Below the pieces are notes generated by a model. It made no database searches and had not been told where the DNA came from. It worked only from the letters and a program-made list of their open reading frames with translations. Positions 6,012 to 7,167 of a stretch of 7,167 nucleotides of DNA are shown one piece after another (position 1 is the first letter of the stretch; every line of letters starts with the position of its first letter). Both the position numbers and the translations under genes were made by a program. The stretch is from JAAZHK01 sp964536075. Its GTDB lineage: Bacteria; Bacillota_I; Bacilli_A; RF39; UBA660. The stretch spans positions 1 to 7,167 of the forward strand of contig CAZHWO010000032.1 in the NCBI GenBank assembly GCA_964536075.1, given 5' to 3'.

Positions 6012-7167
6012 TTATTTATTAGATTGAGAAGATAAAGCTTTTAGAGCTTTATATTTTTGCATATTATTAAAAGCATCTTCTTTGAAAGTAGTAAATGATC
6101 TATTTTGCAAAGAAGGTAAGGTTTTAAATTTTAACATATGGTCAAAAGTTTCTTCATTAAAAGTGAGAAATGGTTTAAAATATGGCGGATGAAATTCCCT
6201 TCTTGCAACAATATGAGTTTCTTTATCGGGAATAATATAAGGTGGAATAAATTTTTTACTTTCCACTTCTTCCAAAGTAAAGTTCCACTCAGCTAATCGC
6301 TTTTCTATATATTCTTCATGATTTTTTTCTGGTATTAAGTTCCTTGGAAAAACACCTTGATCGTCGATAATATAATAAACCTGCGTGGCCATAGCATCAC
6401 GAACTTGTTCAGTAGTATGTTTTTTCACGGCATCAGTATTCAAATAGTAATTACTTCGTATTTCTATGGGATCAATAAGTTCTCCAATTCGCACACAGAA
6501 GTCTGTATCATTAAATTGCTGTACTCCTATTGGAAGAACAACTGCTCCTGATTTCTCCGCCACTTCAGCAAATCCAAAAGGACAACCTTGAATTAGTTCA
6601 TTTGGAGAGAAATTCCAAGTTCCCTCAATACACCATAAAACGTTATTACCATTACTTAAAACTTGAATTAAAACTTTTTTAACATTTTTTTTATCTTCTT
6701 TATCAAACATATCTAAGTAAACAATCCCATGTTTTTCTAGAAGACTACCACTTGGAGTGCCATGAAGATTTTCAAAATCACCTGATAAAAGAAAAGAGTG
6801 CGGTAATGATTCTTCAACTATCTCAATATCAAATTTTCCAATATGGGACATAGCAAAAATAATTGGTCGAAAGGTTTCTTGAACAATGTGTTTTTTACAT
6901 ATGGTCATTTTACCATTAACTAATACTTCCTCTTGTTGTTCAGAATGAATTCGATAACCCCTTACTATCTTGTTGTTAAAAGTTTTATAAAAAGGTTCAA
7001 TTTTACCAACACAATTAATAGTTCTATCACTTAATCTTCGACTAATAGTTAATCCAGTATAAAACGGTAAATGCGTAGCTTTTTTTAAAGTTAAATTATC
7101 TAACTCAGCTACTTGTTTACCTAAAGTTAAATCAAATATTCTTTGTCTTTTCAAATCTGCTTGAGCA
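6012..7167 (-). CDS. PlsC/LPLAT-type acyltransferase, 5' end outside window
   Basis: This is a lysophospholipid/glycerophosphate acyltransferase-type protein, the family that transfers acyl chains from acyl-ACP or acyl-CoA to lysophosphatidate and related acceptors at the inner membrane face. Numbering from the TTG at 7152-7154, the catalytic HX4D motif is SHIGKFD (His104, Asp109). Block II is around LLSGDFENL (122-130), the block III equivalent of FPEGTRS is IEGTWNFSPN (176-185, with Trp180 where Arg is usual), and block IV is VVLPIG (205-210). About 110 extra residues follow the core and include a near-duplicated 20-residue segment (331-350 and 356-375). No membrane helix is evident. That TTG has no ribosome site in the 13 visible upstream bases and the frame stays open to the edge (four more codons), so the true start probably lies beyond 7167. 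The acceptor substrate is unknown. It ends in its own terminator. Confidence 0.82.
   Translation of the reverse strand, partial: AQADLKRQRIFDLTLGKQVAELDNLTLKKATHLPFYTGLTISRRLSDRTINCVGKIEPFYKTFNNKIVRGYRIHSEQQEEVLVNGKMTICKKHIVQETFRPIIFAMSHIGKFDIEIVEESLPHSFLLSGDFENLHGTPSGSLLEKHGIVYLDMFDKEDKKNVKKVLIQVLSNGNNVLWCIEGTWNFSPNELIQGCPFGFAEVAEKSGAVVLPIGVQQFNDTDFCVRIGELIDPIEIRSNYYLNTDAVKKHTTEQVRDAMATQVYYIIDDQGVFPRNLIPEKNHEEYIEKRLAEWNFTLEEVESKKFIPPYIIPDKETHIVARREFHPPYFKPFLTFNEETFDHMLKFKTLPSLQNRSFTTFKEDAFNNMQKYKALKALSSQSNK
6030..6164 (-). repeat. Imperfect tandem duplication inside the acyltransferase C-terminus
   Basis: Two 20-residue segments with a 25-residue period, encoded at 6105-6164 and 6030-6089, align as TFxExxFxxMxKxKxLxxL with 9 of 20 residues identical and several conservative changes (E/D, D/N, F/Y). 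They are visible at protein level; the DNA copies have diverged, so the duplication is old or under constraint. The function is unknown. Confidence 0.6.

Noticed and set aside
6357..6551. Plus-strand open frame of 64 codons
   Set aside because: Antisense to the acyltransferase gene, with no independent support.

Overview
The window is AT-rich. Every supported gene lies on the minus strand, all five visible stops are TAA, and the tryptophan codons I checked are TGG, so the standard bacterial code fits. Strong AGGAGG-type ribosome sites, TATAAT-type -10 boxes, a uvrB/uvrA neighbourhood and small intergenic gaps point to a low-GC Firmicute (Bacilli or a relative such as the reduced gut Bacilli lineages). 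That placement is an inference from style, not from a marker gene.

Layout in transcription order, from high to low coordinates. (1) 6012-7167: the end of a PlsC/LPLAT-type acyltransferase gene whose start lies beyond the window, closed by a hairpin terminator. (2) 4138-5931: a seven-helix membrane sensor built like a hybrid histidine kinase but lacking several catalytic residues, with its own promoter and terminator. (3) 3034-4014: an extended short-chain dehydrogenase/epimerase-like protein, followed after 27 bases by (4) uvrB, 1060-3006, so the two are probably co-transcribed. (5) 699-1001: a 100-residue protein of unknown function with its own promoter. (6) 1-630: the first 210 codons of uvrA, running off the window.

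UvrA and UvrB are the damage-recognition pair of nucleotide excision repair. Here they are separated by the small unknown gene, which breaks the usual direct adjacency. I see no GAAC-N4-GTTC (LexA-type) operator in the intergenic gaps, so nothing visible supports SOS control.

The most unusual element is the sensor at 4138-5931. The phospho-acceptor histidine is glutamine, the glycine-rich G2 segment of the ATP lid is lost, and the receiver aspartate is glutamate, while the N, G1 and G3 boxes and the receiver lysine are kept. It looks like a membrane pseudokinase or a strongly diverged phosphorelay protein. The other notable items are the small gene inside the uvrBA pair, a C-terminal tandem repeat in the acyltransferase, a cationic amphipathic tail on the dehydrogenase-like protein, and a promoter embedded in a terminator hairpin.
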